Positions 45,675 to 57,985 of a DNA stretch of 64,000 bases are shown piece after piece. Source of the DNA: Dryococelus australis (lineage: Eukaryota > Arthropoda > Insecta > Phasmatodea > Phasmatidae); NCBI GenBank assembly GCA_029891345.1, contig CM056994.1, positions 221,072,491-221,136,490 of the forward strand. Reading direction: 5' to 3'. Made by a program: the position numbers and the translations under genes. The notes under the pieces are model-generated. The model saw only the letters and a program-made list of their open reading frames with translations. It was not told the origin of the DNA and made no database searches. How positions within the stretch are numbered: the stretch's first letter is position 1; every line of letters starts with the position of its first letter.

Positions 45675-45695
45675 CCCCCCCCCCCCCCCCCCCCC
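45675..45695. repeat. Poly-C tract, 21 nt
   Basis: Unbroken run of C within the A/C-rich region. Confidence 0.95.
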
Positions 45696-47302
45696 AATTA
45701 AATTTCAGCTAATCTCAAATTATTTTAATAGACAAACTTTTGAGAAAATATTTTTCAAAACCTTTTGAAAATGTCCACACAATCTGAAAACTATGTCACA
45801 ACTCAAAACTAAAAGTTTTAAAAAAGTATGTGACTACTCAAAATTTTACAAATTACAAGCCTAACAATATTATAATAGTGACATAGGAGTCACCATCTGC
45901 ATTTATCTGCTATCTCATGCACTTACCTTGGGTTACAGTTGTTCAGCACATGTACCCAACAACACATATTCACTCTAGCATCTCTCCACACAACTAAAAC
46001 AAAACATTATCAAGTACAAACCAAGTTAAAAAAAATTAGTGAAAAATTTAAATAAAATTAACACTGTATAAACAAATTTATTTCAGTTAACAACAATACA
46101 AACATTAACAATATGTTCAACCCTTTCCACTTACATACCTAACACTCAGCAACTCTACATCCATAAACATTAACAAAATTTGCATCATAACATTTTATAC
46201 AATACTCTTAGAAAAAAATCTTCTTATAGTAGCTGTTGTTTTGTGCTCCCCTCCTCCCTCTCGCTTCGCACCTACATAACGCACACATCCATAGCCAAAC
46301 ATATGCAAGCACCCTTGCCTCATCAATTGAAAAAACCCTCAAATTTGAGGTTGTCCCTCAAAAATTTACAAGAAAACCGGTATGGCCTAAAGTGGCGAAT
46401 AGTTACACATAAAAAAAATATGCATTTCTGTAACAAACAAAAAACCAACAGACATGTTACACTCTCAGCACTGTCAGCAAAATACTATCAACAACAGTGA
46501 ATTATCTCGTAGCTACCAGGAATAACCAGTAGTCAAAAATCTGAACCTCGGCATGAGCCGAACGTCGGGGTACGGCTTACCCCTAAAAAAACACACACAC
46601 ACTGGAAGGTAAAGAAGAAGGTAAACATAGAATTTTTATTAAAGAATACAAGAAAGGCAAAAAGGGATACGATAGAGTTTTGTGAGTGAGGCCCTTTTGC
46701 CGACAAAGAAAACTGTCTACACAAACCACCCACCAAAACATAGATAGAAATAGTACAGAAGGAAAAGAAGAAGGAAAATTCAGAGCACAGGTGGTACCAG
46801 CTTTCCTGAACTACTATTGGTAGCAGATGCCGCCCTTTGCACCTGACCTGACAGAATTAATCCTAACAAAATACTCTCTTAAATTTTACAATTACATGCT
46901 GCATGTGACAATTTGCAAGTACACTCTCAAAAAACAAATACACAAGTATCCTCTTAACCTAAACATGGAAACCCTTAAACAAAATTACACTATTACACAT
47001 TGGTCATAACCCTTGATTCTAATTTTACAAAAAATTGTTGTTACTTCTTAATGTAAAATTCCTGACACATAGGTGTCTTTTAAAAAAAATTAAATGAAAA
47101 ACGTTACCATGTCTGGCATTCACCATTCCTACCAATTAGTGTTCCGTATTGCATTATTCATGATGAATGTCACTTTACTATCTTTTAAACTCATGGGTTT
47201 CATTTCTGCATAACCTCACTTCCAGTATTTACTGTTTGTATAGTGTCCTTTCAATCTGAAATTCATGAATTATACTTTTAAAAAACACACACACTTTTGC
47301 CA

Positions 47303-48020
47303 CTAAGCCAGTAAAATAAATAAACACAGACACAATATAACCCTCTTAAAATTAACATGATAAACCTTAGCACAACTTAAGATACATGGCAGACAGTCTG
47401 TCTTGCTGTCCCCTTTATTTTTCTCCTTCTCCACAACACATTCCTTCACTCTCACCTCAACTTGAATTTTTTTCTGACTGACTTCCTTCCTTCCATAACC
47501 TGCCACAACTTTCATCTTACATACAGGTTTCCACTTACCGCCTTTCTCCCTTTCTCGTTTGTCATGTGCATGATTTTTTATTTGTTTACATTTGGCAAAC
47601 ACCCTTTTACTTTCGTCTATTTTACATTTCTTACAATAAGCACTACCTAACCTTAATACTGGGAACCCCCCAGACTTCCAACACTCCTCTGACACAAACA
47701 TTTGTGGCAACAACCCCTCCGATGTTGTTACACTCACTCTGGAAAGGCTCACTCTCATTTCAGTTTTTAATTTCCTAGCTTCATCAAATTTTGCTACTAT
47801 TTCCTGTTTCTGTTTGTCAAATCTATTTGATAATTCTTGTAACTTAACATCCCGTTTGGCAAAACTTTCTGACATTTGTTTAAATCCCTCGTCAAATACT
47901 GCTGATTGTTGTATGTGTAGTGCATGTGGTGCTGATTGTGGTCCTGATTGTGATTGTGGTGCTGATTGCGATTGTGTTGCTCATTGTGGTGCTGATTGTG
48001 GTACGAGCATGTGGGTCACA
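47303..48020 (-). pseudogene. Gag-like frame of the third LTR element
   Basis: The minus strand starts with a Gln/Ser/Pro repeat (SAPQSQSGPQSAP, one stop upstream). It continues without a break as MSESFAKRDVKLQELSNRFD and KQKQEIVAKFDEARKLKTEM, a coiled coil of about 40 residues. A Cys-containing basic segment follows (CKKCKIDESKRVFAKC...), then a Lys-rich stretch and a hydrophobic end. A Gln-rich N terminus plus coiled coil is common in retroelement gag proteins, and the strand agrees with the LTR at 43,740-44,421. I do not recognise a specific family, and the 190-residue frame could be partly fortuitous. Confidence 0.4.
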
Positions 48021-48950
48021 AGTTATAATAAATTCACCCTATTTTAAAATAAAACTATATAGTTCTATCTCCAAAAGCTGAGAGATGAACATTTTATTTA
48101 ATAGTCTTGCTTTAAGAAGTATATTCCCAGGTCCCTCGGTATATTACATCACTCCCTGGGTAAACTTTATTTGAATTTTGCAATAAAAGGGCCTAGAAGT
48201 ACAGCTGGCTCCCACCATGCTTCACTATTGGTCGATGCATAACTTAGACTTTGTACTGAACAATGCAGCACCACGGAAGGCCCCCACCATGCTTACTGCA
48301 CTCATTCCATCTTTAACATTAAATGTCTCATATTAATCACCTGTCGATTCGGTACCCATCAATACAGCAAGAGGTATTGACTGCAACACTTCCTGACTCC
48401 CAGTAGATGAATCCTTGCAGATCTCGGAATGTTTTTTCAATCTATCGCCTTACACAAAATGCATGGGACCAATGTCGTAATGCTTCATCGCTTGAAAAGG
48501 TTACTTCGTACAGGTCGTTCTCTCATACAGACAATCATTTTGGCCATATATGAAAACTCAATCACAGAATCTGCACTAGCGACAACCAGGTAGCGATGGT
48601 ACAGGTCGCGGCTCCATGTTAGTTGAGGTCAAAGGCAGGCCTTCATGATTTGATGAAAGAGCGCTTCCAAATTGATGTTAACGTCATGATGTCAGAATTT
48701 CAACTATCAATTTATACTATATAAAAGCAGTCATATTTTTTACAGTAAAGAGCCTAGCTTGTGCTCACCAAAGAACTTTCACCAGAAAATTTATATGTAA
48801 AAAAATATGAGAGCTTTCAGAGAAAACCCACATTCTCGTTTACCTCAGAAGAAAAGCGTGCTGTTAATTATGTATATATATAAATATGTAAACATAAAAT
48901 TATATCAATTTATTTTATACATAATAGGTGTACTTTTAGGTATACATAAA
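48021..48950. other. No recognised gene or element boundary
   Basis: Mixed composition. May contain the 5' LTR of the third element, but nothing in it matches 43,740-44,421. Confidence 0.4.
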
Positions 48951-48953
48951 TAG

Positions 48954-49015
48954 GTGTGTGCGTGCGTGCGTGCGCGTTCGTGTGTGTGTGTGTGCGTGCG
49001 CATGCGCGTGTGCAT
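48954..49015. repeat. GT/GC-alternating microsatellite
   Basis: Runs of GTGCGT and GTGTGT with some GC steps. Confidence 0.9.
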
Positions 49016-49307
49016 TTCAGTCATTTAGGGTTAATTTTGGGGTCATTTTGGGGTTGTTGGGAGTCAGTGGGTCAATGCGTTAGTTTTGTGAGGGGTCAGT
49101 CTGACAACATGAGTGAGTTGTCTGCTTTAAGTGTGACCATGATTTATAGGTGAGCGAAAAACTTTTCTGGAAGAAACTGCATGGTGATGTTATGAAGGAC
49201 CTAGCATCTAAAGCCTGCCTACCTGTCGGAATGTAATGTCTCGTTTTTTAGGAGTAGTTTTAAGAATGAGGAATGTTTTTGATAAATGAAAGGGCGAAAA
49301 TCTGGAA

Positions 49308-49356
49308 GCATCCCTGCGGGGAATCGAACCTGTCTCTTCGTATTGGGGCGAAGAGT
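49308..49356 (-). repeat. tRNA 3'-half-like sequence
   Basis: The minus strand contains CTCTTCG-loop-CGAAGAG (7-bp stem, 8-nt loop, placed like an anticodon arm), then GGTTCGATTCCCC (a B-box/T-arm match) and GCAGGGATGC (like a 3' acceptor strand). The matching 5' half was not found and the T-arm stem has mismatches, so this is a tRNA-derived SINE or tRNA fragment, not a tRNA gene. Confidence 0.4.
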
Positions 49357-49659
49357 CTGAGTGAAGAATGGGTTGGTGTTGAGGTGAACCTTCTGTGCAA
49401 AAAAAATTGTACAAAAGAAAGTATGCTGTGTGCGTACTTGTGTTGGGAAACGGGTGCTCTAGCCGCAGCATCGCTGCAATCCCTCTATTTTGCGTCATCG
49501 TGGAAGAGGTCATCATTGCAAAATGGGCCTGGGGTGCTGTTAATGATGGGAGTAACATAAAAATGATGAGTCCAAACCTTCATAATTTTGCAGATTGCAG
49601 TAGGCCTTCTGGCCTGAAATATCTCTCCTGCAGCCTGCTACTTTTTAAAATTTTGCATG

Positions 49660-51000
49660 GGAAATAAACCTCATGTTTAAACATGAGTATTTTAAATATT
49701 TTTTTGCTAATCTATTGCTTATGTACTTGCATAATACGAGAGTTTGTGTCTTTGTGGCATCATGATGGACTGATAGAGCGCAAGTATACTAGGAAACATC
49801 AGAACTCCATCTGTGTATGATGGAGGTGCACAAAATTTGTTGCAAAATTGAACACCGATAATGGGTGATTTAGCTCTCGCTTCTGACCTTTCTAAAATTT
49901 ATCATTTGTATGTCTATGTGATACACTGCCATGTATGAGCTGAAACATTGTTAATGTGCATATGTATCTCTGCAGGTTCTTAATGAACTAGGGACCATTT
50001 TAGAATCGGTATTTAGCTTTGGCAATATGAGGCATACTCTGTAAGTTTAGAAAAATATATATTAGGGGACTAGACTCTAATTTCTTTTAGACGTCAGGTC
50101 CTTGGTGTGTAAATATTGACATTTCCTATTAAAATACTGGGGTTTTTTTTCACCTCTGAATATTGCATCGATTCTGAGATATAAATATCCAACACTGTTC
50201 GGGGCATGACGTGTATTATCTTAAGTTCATTACTGGCCATTTTTTCCCTGTTTCTGTAATGGGTGGCCTGTTTTCTCTTACCTTAATTTGGTTTTGTGTG
50301 TGTGTGTGTGTGTTGTGTTTGGTGAGCAAGTGGAGAATGTACCAATTTTTTAATTATTTCTTAGTTTCGTGGTATTGCAAAGTATGTTTGGTTTCACAGG
50401 AATTAATAAATAATTTTAAATTTGACTTTTATATGAAAAAATAAATAAAGGTGCCATAATTTATTTACAAAAAATTCATACATTGAATTAATTTTTTAGC
50501 ATTCGAAAGGGATTTGCATATTTCATGGTCTCCATAATGCACTGGCTGCGATGTAGTCTAGTTTTTTTGCACTGGTGAAGTCTTTAATAATATGTCGCAA
50601 TGAGGTTGAAGGGTGGTGAATGGGAGCTGTATGTGTGTGTCTTTTTCTGGAATTCGTATTGTGGTATAAATATGCATGGTGGACTAGCTTCTCGGGAATA
50701 AAACTTTTTTTAGTTCGCAATATTCATAAATGATGAGTACTATTGCCAACTGCTGGATTAGGGGGCGCACATATACATACACATGTTCGCATGTTACTTT
50801 TTATTCGGCTAAAGTCGTGTAGCAGTGTGGGGTGGCTCTGGTGGTGAAGGGAGGGAGGGGGTTACCATGGATCAGATATATCTCTTAATAGAGCGAGTGC
50901 ACGCAAATATATGAAAATACAGAAATTTTGTTTACTGAAGGTAACTTTTTTTATCATTGTGTACTTGTGGTGTGTGTACCTTTCCGCTAGCATCTCCTCA
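49660..51000. other. No recognised gene; intronic-type sequence
   Basis: TG-rich on the plus strand, with a short (GT)n at about 50,297-50,315. Frames of 65-77 residues show no family resemblance. Confidence 0.4.
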
Positions 51001-51179
51001 TGGTAGCCTATAACATCCCCCCCCCCCCCTTGTAAAACTTACTATACGTACATCATTTGCATGTAAAAAAAGGTTTTTATATGCTGACACCGGGAGCTAG
51101 AAATTTCGTTGTAGGTGGAGTAACCATATGGATATTTTTTCTGCTGACTAAATTTTCTAATGTACTGATTTTAAACTTG

Positions 51180-51510
51180 GAAGGCACTGAAATTTTTTTT
51201 CATCGTTGGTCCTATATTTTTTCAGCATTGGCCCTGAAACTTTTGCATCTTTTTTGAGCTACGTACTCCTGTACCTATGAGGAGGAAGAGGTGGAGGTGG
51301 ACCATTCATGCAATTTCTTTATGTACCTGTGCGGAGCAGTTTCTTCTGTGTGTTAATATATTTCAGCGTGGGTGGAATGTATTCTTCTGTAACCGTGCAG
51401 AGTTTTTTCTGTAATTATTAGTATTTTTTTGTCATTGATCGTGAAAATTTTTCATCATTGTTGGGCTATGTACTTCTGTACCTGTGCGGAGCAGTTGGAG
51501 ATGGAGCATG
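51180..51510. repeat. Degenerate tandem repeat, period about 210 bp
   Basis: A block with GCTACGTACTCCTGTACCT at about 51,257 recurs as GCTATGTACTTCTGTACCT at about 51,465, both preceded by CATTG and a GAAA...TTTTTCATC-like stretch and followed by GAGG/GGAGCAG words. Confidence 0.5.
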
Positions 51511-51519
51511 CAGAACGTA

Positions 51520-53560
51520 TGGAGTGTTTTATCTTTTCTGTATGTATTAGTATTTTTCCTTGTTGTGGGCTTTGAATGATACATTTTTCATTAACGTCTG
51601 TATGGTTCTGTGCATGTGTGAACATTTCTTCATTTATTTACTAACATTTGTCTTTACTGGTTTTGCCATCGCTGGTGTACTGTATACTTTTGCATCTTAC
51701 CACTGAATAAACTTATCTAGCATGTCTTACTTTTTTCCCATGTTTTATAATATATTACTTATACTTTTTGGGGAATATCTACTTTTTTTTTTAAATTCAG
51801 CAAATATACTTTTACCATGTTTCTTAAGACAGACAAATTAGCGCACATAATTTTATAGGGAGTGTGTTAGCGTGAGGCTGTTTACTGCAAAGAGGAGGAT
51901 ACATACGAAGAGCATAGTTCGGGGTGGACACTCGTCAGCTTGAAAGGTGTTGGAATGTTTTGCCTTTTTTCTATCTGTATAGTAGTAACATGTATAATTT
52001 TTTCCCGTCAGTATTATGCATGTAGGATATGCCTGTTTGTCCTTCCAGTATTGTATCATGCATGTCTAATTGTTCATAAATGAGTATAGTAATGAAGATA
52101 TTATTTTTGTCGTACTGTATAGTTATTCTTGTCCATTTGTCTTCCTAGTATTGTACTGTGTGTAATTTTTTCTTATTGATATTGATTCATGCGAAGAAAC
52201 GCCCGGAGGCATATCTGTGTTTGTAAGCGATGGAGGTATTAATAATAAAAAAATAAAAAGAAACTAAATTTATTTTTTAGTTTATTCACTTTGCTACTAT
52301 GTACATCATCATTTAGCTGTCTTCATTTTTACTCGTTCTAATTAACAGTGAGCGCAATATTTAATGTTTATTTCAACTTTAATTAATGCCCTTCTTAATG
52401 TCTCTCATGATTACAGTCAATTAACTCATATCCACTACTAGCATGTGCTCAGTCTGTTTCCATAAGTTATAATGTCTTTCACTCACGCACTTAGTCCAAT
52501 ATTCCCGCCTGCCAGCCGCACACACTATTGCTCAATATACACTGTCACAGACTCCCCTTCCGCTGGTCCACAGATTCTCTCGTCGCTCGTTATTCTATCG
52601 TTCAGCCATTCATCAGCTCCAACTCAAAAACTGCATGCTCGGACAGCCTGTCACACTTAAATAGCGTCAGTCCTGACCATCTCGAAGGTTTCATCACACC
52701 CCGAGTTGTGTTGGGGGACGAGGTTAGCAATCCAGAGCATTCTTCAGATATCTGCCGAAAAACAGTACTGCCAGGGTAAGCAGCGTGCGTGAAAAAGAGA
52801 TTTAAAATGTGACAAGCTTTGAGGTAACTGATATGCCGAAACTGCTTGGTCGCGTGCCTCGGAACAGTGTGTTTTCTGTTTGTCCCATCGGTATAGTAGT
52901 GTATGTTCCGCCTGTATAATTTATTTCATACATGTTGCACCATATTTTTCTTACCAGTACTGTACCTTGTATAAGTTTTTCTCATTGATGTATAATTTTG
53001 CATAAGTATTGTACAGTGTTAATCCCGTATGTCTCCATCAGTATAATTTTTTTGGCTAGTGTGTTCTGTATGAATCAGGGCTCGAGCATGTGTACGTTAC
53101 TTATTCTCGACTGGGGTGAAGGATCCTCGGCGTATTATATGGTAAATGAATATGCCGTCGCTGTCTGTTGGGATTCTAGAACTCTGAAACATAGTCTCTC
53201 TCCAGTGGCCCGCGTGTCGGGTGGCTGGCCGCTGCGGTTCGCACGTGCGCTTTCTGTCAGGTGTTCTGCGAAAAATGCTGATGTTGCAAATACCTCCTGC
53301 AGTCCAAACCTAGAGACGACAATTACAACAGCCTGCCTTGAGGTGCACATACTTCCTTCGTTTTATAAATTCAATTATGTTCGTACATGTAATATATATG
53401 TTTGTGGTGTCTGGAATTCCTCTTTTACTTTACACTGTATCTTCAGTAACTTTACCGACAGTGTGTTGTATTAACTTTGATATAAAACTTTTTAAAATAC
53501 TTTTTTTAAACCATGAGTGTTTTTAAACACTGATTTAAAACATTTTTCATTACCAACAGT
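51520..53560. other. No recognised gene; decayed short repeats
   Basis: Phrases such as AGTATTGTA and TGTATAATTTTT recur loosely at about 51,980-52,180 and 52,910-53,060. A 158-residue plus-strand frame (52,998-53,474) has no recognisable domain and is probably chance. Confidence 0.4.
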
Positions 53561-53562
53561 GC

Positions 53563-54067
53563 GGGCCCACTTGATATAATTCTACTCACTGAGCCACTGT
53601 GGCCCTACTAGGGGTTGCTCTAATCACTGGGCCACTGCGGCCCCACTTGATATATTTATATCCACTAAGCCACTGTGGCCCGACTTGGAATCGCTCTTTC
53701 TCTGACTTGGTTCACATAATTTTTTGAATCTCTCGAGGATTTTTTTTTAAATTCAACAAAGCCTGTGACCATCTTGAATAATGTAGCTTTCTAACAATGA
53801 AAGAGTTATAGCAATCGGCCCTGCAGTTGTGGTAGAGAATGCTTAGAAAGCAGCCAAGTAACTCATTATTTTTTCCCCAAATTTTTTAATTTACACAATG
53901 ATTTTTGTAACTAAACATAGCCTATTTCCATAGGGAAGAATGTAGCTTTTTAACAGTGAAAGAATTATAGGAATAAGCTTAGTAGTTCCAGAGATTACCT
54001 CTATCAAACAAACAAATTTTACCTCTTTATATAATATTATTATAGAGGAGCGAAAAAAAAAAAAAAA
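53563..54067. mobile_element. SINE-like insect repeat with internal minisatellite, copy 2
   Basis: Starts with three exact 38-bp A-box-like units (53,563-53,676) plus a partial one. It ends with GTTCCAGAGATTACCTCTAT and CAAACAAACAAATTTTACC, then TATAATATTATTATAGAG and a poly-A stretch. That tail is the widely shared 'CCGTTCCAGAGATTA...AAACAAACAAA' end of an abundant insect repeat class. The head is missing. Confidence 0.55.
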
Positions 54068-54076
54068 GATCGCTTA

Positions 54077-54730
54077 CCAATGTTGCTGCCAGACGCACCT
54101 GCTACTAAGATGGTGCTCGCCTACCAAGATGGCGGAATGGGTATGGGTGAGAGGTGACCTCCAAAAATTTAAGTTTTCTAAAATAATTTTAAAATTATAT
54201 TTTAAAGTAATTTATAATAATTTAAATAATAACTTTTAACAAACTTCGAAACAAATGAGCTTACCAATATGACGTCGAACGCGCCTACCAAGATGGTGGC
54301 CTCCAGTAATGTATAAACAAATGAGGAATGAAAAATTCAAGATGGTGGAATCAGGATATGTGAGGGGAGTGGAGGCGAGGGAGTCAGTCGTCTGCTGGGA
54401 GTAGAACTAAAGTTAGTAATTGATGGAATGAACGTGATTGGGAGCGGATGGAGTGGAGGCGAGGGAGTCAGTCGTCTGCTGGGAGTCGAACTAAAGTTAG
54501 TAATTGATGGAATGAACGTGACTGGGAGCAGATGGAGCGGATTCGACTAATTACCCTCGGAAATGTAAGTAATTTTTTTAATTTAACGATTTTTTAATTT
54601 TTTTTATGGTTTTTAGTAACACTTTTCATAATATTTTTTAACAAAGTGAGAGCATACCAAGATGGTGGGGTCGAATGCTACTTCTTGGTTGAGTCACTTA
54701 CCAATATGGAGGTCATGGTGAAAAGTTTTT
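54077..54730. repeat. Cluster of CCAAGATGG-type motifs
   Basis: ACCAAGATGG with GCGG or GTGG following occurs near 54,116, 54,289 and 54,657. Related words occur near 54,105 (CTAAGATGGTG), 54,335 (CAAGATGGTGG) and 54,704 (CCAATATGGAGG). Each sits beside TTACCAAT or GCCTACC phrases, so they look like decayed copies of one short repeat. CCAAGATGGCGG is the known YY1 recognition word in animals. Confidence 0.5.
54371..54538. repeat. 84-bp tandem duplication
   Basis: Two units beginning GGAGGCGAGGGAGTCAGTCG at 54,371 and 54,455, differing at only a few positions (for example GTAGAAC versus GTCGAAC). Confidence 0.9.
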
Positions 54731-56149
54731 TAAATAAGTTTTTAACAATTTTTTAAATAAATTATTTATAACAATTTTTTTTATAATTATTTACAAATAT
54801 TTTCAGAATTTTTAAATTAAATATAGGAAATTTTCTAAAAGGATTTTTAATAATTTTTTTTATAAATTTCTAATGATTTTTAATTAATTTTTTACAATAC
54901 ATTTTTTATCATTTTGGAAGAATTGTTCGCAGAATATTTTCGGTTTTTGGAGTTAGAAGTCACCGGGGTCAAGGTCAAGAGTCTTGGGTCAAAGATGCCA
55001 GAATCCGATCCCCTTTTTGCATCAATCGCCATTTCCCTACTAGTTTGATATATCGCTGTTTCCACTTGCTTGTCTACGGGTGTCGGTGCTTGGCTGTGGG
55101 GTTTGCTTATTGAGGACAATCTCGCGCATAAATCTAGTATTATTATTTTTATGCATGCTATTACATAATTTGTTTGAAATTAGTAAAACATACGAAAGTT
55201 TTTTTGTTTGCAGGAACCTCGAAAGTTATATCATTTGTTTTATTTTCGACCATTTTTAGTTGTTTACTGAACTCTGCTCCCCTCCTCCCTTTTTTTTGTC
55301 CTTCCAGGCTCTAACATTACTGTGGACATTTGTCAAAAACTGAAAGTTGTATTCAATATCATCTGTTATCAAACTCATTAAACTATTTGTCGCTTAGTGA
55401 AAAACATCCGTACGGAATAAAACTGCCTTGAGTATGAAACCTCCTTACCCCTTCTGACAATTCCGACTTTCCTACGGATCCTTATGATTAAGTCTACCCT
55501 AGTACCTGATTTCATGCATACATCATAGTTTGTTCTTATTTTCTTGCAATTTGCACTTACATTATATGTATTTGTTGTATTACATAAAAGATATTAACAT
55601 CACTACTCGTACATTACATCAACAAATTAGGCCTGCTTGTATTTTGTTTCATGGTAACTATAACTGCGCCGTCACAGTACACCTGACTCGTGGTAAAACC
55701 CACAACAGCTGTGTTTCTTTATCGAAAGACATTATAACCTTATATGTATGGTAAATGTATAACTGGATAATTTAGCTGCATGTACATGCTGCATTTTCTT
55801 TTTTACAGTCTTCTTTTTGTTACATAATGGCTGTTGTTTCTATGTTTTGCTTTTCCCATTGTGTATCATGTTTCAGATAAACGCACATGGAACTACAACA
55901 CGATTTTTAAACCATTAAACTGCATAGTCTGTAACATGCAGCGAATGTAATATTTAAACTTTTGATATAACGTACTTTCAGTAATGAAAATCTGGTTTTC
56001 GTCTTGCAGCGCAATCGTCATTTTCAAAACGTGTGTTATGGTTTTTGATTTAATGCTTAATCATGTAAACTGACTGCGTAATGCTACCTAACGTTTTGCA
56101 TTGAAATCCCTATCTCTCTCATACACTTCCTGTCGATCAAGCCAGCCCT
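54731..56149. other. AT-rich sequence with no recognised gene
   Basis: A 75-residue minus-strand frame at 54,892-55,119 and a 74-residue plus-strand frame at 55,530-55,754 have no family resemblance. Confidence 0.4.
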
Positions 56150-56252
56150 TAAACTGACAAAGCCCTTACTTTTAAACCGTGGCATGAAAAGAAAAATTTG
56201 GACAAAATACAATTAAAAAAGCAATAGAACTCTGTATAAATGCAATGCTACA
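56150..56252 (-). mobile_element. LTR fragment of the third LTR family
   Basis: The minus strand starts TGTAGCATTGCATTTATACA and follows the LTR at 43,740-44,421 for about 110 bp, with a deletion of about 50 bp. It abuts LINE copy 2 at 56,253, so it has interrupted or replaced that LINE. Confidence 0.55.
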
Positions 56253-56296
56253 ATATTGAAGTTCCCTACAATAATTATTAGATGGCAGTAATTGTT

Positions 56297-56560
56297 TCAT
56301 TTAGATTCTAAGAATATAAAGAATTTTTTAAGATCCTCTACTGATAATTGAGGAGGAAGATAAATGTTTCTGATTAACAGTTTATTAATGTTATTAAAAA
56401 TTATTTCAACCCAAATATATTCTAGCATGTCATAATCGAGATCAAATTTTTGTTTGAAGTGTGAGAAATGTAATTGATCAATCGCCATTAATACACCTCC
56501 ACCTCTATTTAGGTTTGTTAAAATTTTATCACAATCCTTTCGAAAAATGGTATAGTACAC
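56297..56560 (-). pseudogene. LINE copy 2 endonuclease fragment
   Basis: 87 residues: LNRGGGVLMAIDQLHFSHF..., EYIWVEIIFNNINKLLIRNI, YLPPQLSVEDLKKFF. The R-G-G-G-V-x-(I/M)-A motif, E-x-x-W-V-E-I and N-(I/V)-Y-(L/R)-P-P are the central motifs of the apurinic-type endonuclease of LINEs, which nicks target DNA to start integration. The catalytic His and the rest are missing because the copy ends at 56,252. Confidence 0.75.
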
Positions 56561-56739
56561 CGGGAAATAATGAGAATTTATACTGAAATTATTGTTGAAC
56601 CAAGTTTCTGTTATGCAGATTATTGACTAATTAGTACTGTTTATACTTTCTGAAAATTTAAGGGGTTTTGTTCTAATGCCCTATACATTTTTATAATATA
56701 ATTCGACAGTCCTAATTGGCATCAATCCCTACTAAAGGC

Positions 56740-57985
56740 ACTTCTGAATGCTGGTACATAATTTAAAAAATTTTCCTCTCAGCTCCTCCAGCCACTATGG
56801 TATATTGCACGTCAGTTACTAGAGTGGGATCAAATTCAGGACAGAAAAGTTGCTTATGCAGAAGTCTCCCTTAGAAAGGACTGATCAGTCATCCTGCCGG
56901 CCAGAAAACTGTGTTAAAAATACGTTTGAAATCTTATTTGGCCACTGCTATATAAAAAGACAAATATGAGTTATATCTTATTTTTAGTTTTGCCACCTTT
57001 AAGTTAAAAACTTTGATTTCTTCATTAATGTACGCCACTGTCTCATTGTCCTGCACATCTGGCACAAAATGAGATATTAACAAAGCCTTCACATGGGGCC
57101 GAACTGTCTTTGGAACTGTTTTGATGCTGATGTTACTTCATACCTCTAGCTGTATCTGTTTCTTGGGAGCTGCAGGCCTTGTAGCTGATGAACCGCTTGC
57201 TGTAGAAGCCTTTGTGCCGCGTCTGCTGACTAACACAAAACCCTCCTCATCAGCAGTTTGTGGTGTTAATTTGAAATGTGTTGATCTGCACCTTTGCTGC
57301 TCGCTCATGTTCCCAGCTGTGGTTTAACTTGAAGAGACTTGTTGTTTTCATGGATCATAACTGTAGATGTGGACTCAAGCTTCTTGCCTACCACTTCACG
57401 ATAAGATTTTTTCTGTTTTTCATTTTGAGAAGAGTTTATTGCCTTTATTTTTTCTACAGATGTCCCACATGATGTACAAAGATTTTTATTTTGTGACATT
57501 TGAAGACTTTCAAACATAGCTCTCAGCAGAGAGTTATCTCCTTTGAGATCTTCGACCTCTTTTACTAAGTTATCAATCTTGTTACATAACATTTCAAACA
57601 TGGTATGTACATTCATGTCCATGGTTTCCACTATTTTGCTGGATATTTTTTGTTCAGATGAAGATGTTGAGTCGTTTTCACCCAAAGACACTACAAGTCC
57701 CAAGTCTTTTGTATTTCCTGTTGAAGATTTATTTTCACCACTATTACCTTTTGTTTGAACATTTCACACAGGTATATTCCTCTTCGTTGCTGACACCCGT
57801 ACAGCGGTAGTGTAGCCTAGTTCCGCACTGACCCGCACACTTATATATTTTTGTTTACCAAAAAAAGATTCATCACAGATTAAACATATGTCTGAACTGG
57901 GGGGCACATATAACCCCCTAAAATTCAAACGAACTGGAGTTTGGGACACTTTGCTCACAATAAAACCTTTAAATCGCGGTAGCAA
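56740..57985 (-). pseudogene. LINE copy 2 ORF1: PHD-like finger, coiled coil, WPSG domain
   Basis: Minus-strand order: 57,985-57,764 has a zinc-finger N terminus (RGLYVPPSSDICLICDESFFGKQKY then Cys-rich sequence); 57,703-57,305 a coiled coil (CNKIDNLVKEVEDLKGDNSL then CTSCGTSVEKI); about 57,110-56,760 an RNA-binding-type domain ending in FNTVFWPAG. This three-part ORF1 is typical of CR1/Jockey-like arthropod LINEs and is thought to coat element RNA. Stops and frameshifts break it. Confidence 0.65.

Larger units (their letters stand above)
44437..47302 (-). mobile_element. Internal non-coding body of the third LTR element, strongly strand-skewed
   Basis: The plus strand is rich in A and C and very poor in G throughout, unlike the flanks. 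No protease, reverse transcriptase or integrase signature was found, so if this is the body of the element it is a large-retrotransposon-derivative type. A 106-residue plus-strand frame (46,180-46,500) is unclassified. Confidence 0.35.

Noticed and set aside
52998..53474. 158-residue plus-strand frame
   Set aside because: No recognisable domain, composition like the surrounding intron, no conserved motif; treated as chance.
43740..56252. One 12.5-kb LTR element with LTRs at 43,740-44,421 and 56,150-56,252
   Set aside because: Only the first about 110 bp match and the right copy then diverges, so they are not shown to be a pair.
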